From an uncultured Flavobacteriales bacterium (GTDB lineage: Bacteria > Bacteroidota > Bacteroidia > Flavobacteriales_D > Parvicellaceae): a stretch of 6,956 nucleotides of DNA. Both the position numbers and the translations under genes were made by a program. Under the pieces are notes generated by a model that made no database searches, was not told the origin of the DNA, and saw nothing but the letters and a program-made list of their open reading frames with translations. Numbering within the stretch: the stretch's first letter is position 1; every line of letters starts with the position of its first letter. The DNA lies in assembly GCA_937924345.1 (NCBI GenBank), contig CALDTD010000287.1, positions 1 through 6,956 of the forward strand, given 5' to 3'. Positions 5,786 to 6,956 of this stretch are shown here, piece after piece.

Positions 5786-6955
5786 CTAAACCTCAACTTT
5801 ATTCTTTTTTAGCCAATGTGCTAACACTACTAAATGCCAAACTCGACTCCACGTCACTTGGTAATCATTATTTAAAAACGACTCCCATAAATCTTCAATT
5901 GCTTTAGCATCAAAAAAAGAAGAATCTTTTAACCATTCTAGTTGTTCTTTGCAAAAAAAATTTAAATCTTCTTTCATCCACTTTTCCCAAGGAAAAACAA
6001 ACCCCATTTTTTCTCTATTCACTATTTCTGGAGGCAATATCTCTCCCATACTTTCAACTAAAAGCTTTTTGGGAGTATATGGGAATTTATGTTCATCTGG
6101 AATACCATAAACATATTCTACAAGGTTGTGATCTAAAAAGGGTACACGAACTTCTAAAGCGCTTGCCATACTCATTTGATCAACATCTCTTAGCAAAACA
6201 TTTTGCATATAAGTATTAATTTCTAAAAATGACACTTTACTTAAAAAAGGAGCTTTAAACCCAGGTTTTGGAGCTTCTATGTGAGCCGTTCCAATTTTAA
6301 AAACTTCGTTTTCTGGCAATGTTGTTTTATTTGTTATTCTCTTTACTTTTTCGTCATCCAACAATTGCCTATTGATCGGGTAATAATAAGGTAATTCTAA
6401 ATACTTCTGATTAATAGTTTCTTTAATTTTATCAGTCGAAATAGATGGTCGAAATAATCGTAAACCATTTGCAATTGCTCTTCTAACAAATAGTGGAAAG
6501 GAGAACAACCATTTTTTATCCAGTAAGTTAACTGCTCTAGGAAAAATTTCATATCCTGCAAACAATTCATCCCCTCCTAAGCCAGAAAGTGCCATTGTTA
6601 CTCCATTTTCTCGCGTTACTTTGGATACCATGTAGGAATTTAACCCATCTGCACTTGGATGATCCATCGCACTCATTGCATTGGGCAGCTCTGCTAAAAA
6701 GTCTTGGGGTGTTAAGTTAATTTCCTTATGCTCAGTTTTATATTTATCTGCAATAATTTGAGCATATTTTGCTTCACTAAATTCTTTTTCATTAAACGAA
6801 ATAGAAAATGTTTTAACAGGTTTAGTACTAACTTCGCTCATTAAACCTACAATAGCACTAGAGTCTATACCACCACTTAAAAACGCCCCATAAGGAACGT
6901 CCGATTGCATTCTATTCTTTACTGCATTACCAAGCCTTTCTCTAACTTCTTTTTT
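5786..6955 (-). CDS. asnB: Asparagine synthase-like glutamine amidotransferase (AsnB type), C-terminal part; 5' end outside the window
   Basis: This is the synthetase domain of a class II glutamine-hydrolysing amidotransferase, which activates a carboxylate with ATP and amidates it with ammonia from glutamine. The open frame continues upstream of the internal Met at 6910 to the window edge: 15 more codons reading KKEVRERLGNAVKNR run straight into MQSDVPYGAFLSGGIDSS. The gene is therefore cut off, and its N-terminal glutaminase domain with catalytic Cys2 would lie outside. In total 389 residues are visible. Seen: the ATP-pyrophosphatase loop SGGIDSS (residues 12-18 from Met6910), TFSISFNEKEFSEAKYA (34-50), SGLGGDELFAGYE (109-121), and VDQMSMASALEVRVPFLDHNLVEYV near 242-266. 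The SGLGGDELF version and MDHPSADGLNSY resemble AsnB-like enzymes from surface-polysaccharide gene clusters, so sugar-acid amidation is an alternative to asparagine synthesis. The flanking genes beyond the edge would decide. It is convergent with the TlpA-like gene across a shared terminator. Confidence 0.93.
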   Translation of the reverse strand, partial: KKEVRERLGNAVKNRMQSDVPYGAFLSGGIDSSAIVGLMSEVSTKPVKTFSISFNEKEFSEAKYAQIIADKYKTEHKEINLTPQDFLAELPNAMSAMDHPSADGLNSYMVSKVTRENGVTMALSGLGGDELFAGYEIFPRAVNLLDKKWLFSFPLFVRRAIANGLRLFRPSISTDKIKETINQKYLELPYYYPINRQLLDDEKVKRITNKTTLPENEVFKIGTAHIEAPKPGFKAPFLSKVSFLEINTYMQNVLLRDVDQMSMASALEVRVPFLDHNLVEYVYGIPDEHKFPYTPKKLLVESMGEILPPEIVNREKMGFVFPWEKWMKEDLNFFCKEQLEWLKDSSFFDAKAIEDLWESFLNNDYQVTWSRVWHLVVLAHWLKKNKVEV

Positions 6956-6956
6956 T

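Noticed and set aside
1..6956. CRISPR arrays, insertion sequences, phage or toxin-antitoxin modules
   Set aside because: I saw no regularly spaced repeats, transposase or integrase motifs, terminal repeats or paired small toxin-like genes. The window reads as ordinary chromosome apart from the small-RNA gap.

Overview
The window looks like chromosomal DNA of a Bacteroidota, most likely a flavobacterium. The grounds are the AT-rich composition, start codons without Shine-Dalgarno sequences, promoter-like elements of the Bacteroidota form TTTG-N17/18-TAnnTTTG, and a secreted TlpA-like thioredoxin protein with a DUF4369-like N-terminus. I ran no searches; family calls come from motifs I recognise.

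Layout, left to right: (1) 1-844, minus strand: most of a FabH-type beta-ketoacyl-ACP synthase III, running off the left edge, with its promoter at 875-904. (2) About 937-1315, plus strand: rnpB, the RNase P RNA (bacterial type A), divergent from the FabH gene. (3) 1340-1981, plus: a CCoAMT/YrrM-type O-methyltransferase whose only visible promoter-like element lies inside the 3' end of rnpB. (4) 1982-2243: no protein gene. On the minus strand this stretch carries a strong candidate for a structured small RNA of about 215-220 nt, with a consensus promoter, a 5' hairpin, a GAAA tetraloop hairpin, a long-range closing stem and a U7 tail. (5) 2244-4075, plus: a two-gene ABC transporter (LolD/MacB-like ATPase and FtsX/LolE-like permease) overlapping by 4 nt. 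(6) 4157-5707, plus: a secreted TlpA-like protein with a CGHC active site and its own promoter at 4097-4125. (7) 5729-5762: a strong bidirectional terminator. (8) 5786-6955, minus: the C-terminal synthetase part of a glutamine-hydrolysing asparagine synthase-like amidotransferase, running off the right edge.

Most genes here are unrelated housekeeping or envelope functions rather than one pathway. The real functional unit is the ABC pair. The secreted thioredoxin protein follows it in the same direction but appears to have its own promoter. The most notable element is the candidate small RNA. Its promoter overlaps the promoter-like element of the ABC operon on the opposite strand through a 19-bp palindrome, so the two transcription units may compete. 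Its rod-like fold and size recall 6S RNA, but I cannot assign it to a known family. The ABC ATPase has unusual substitutions at conserved motif positions, including loss of the usual switch histidine.
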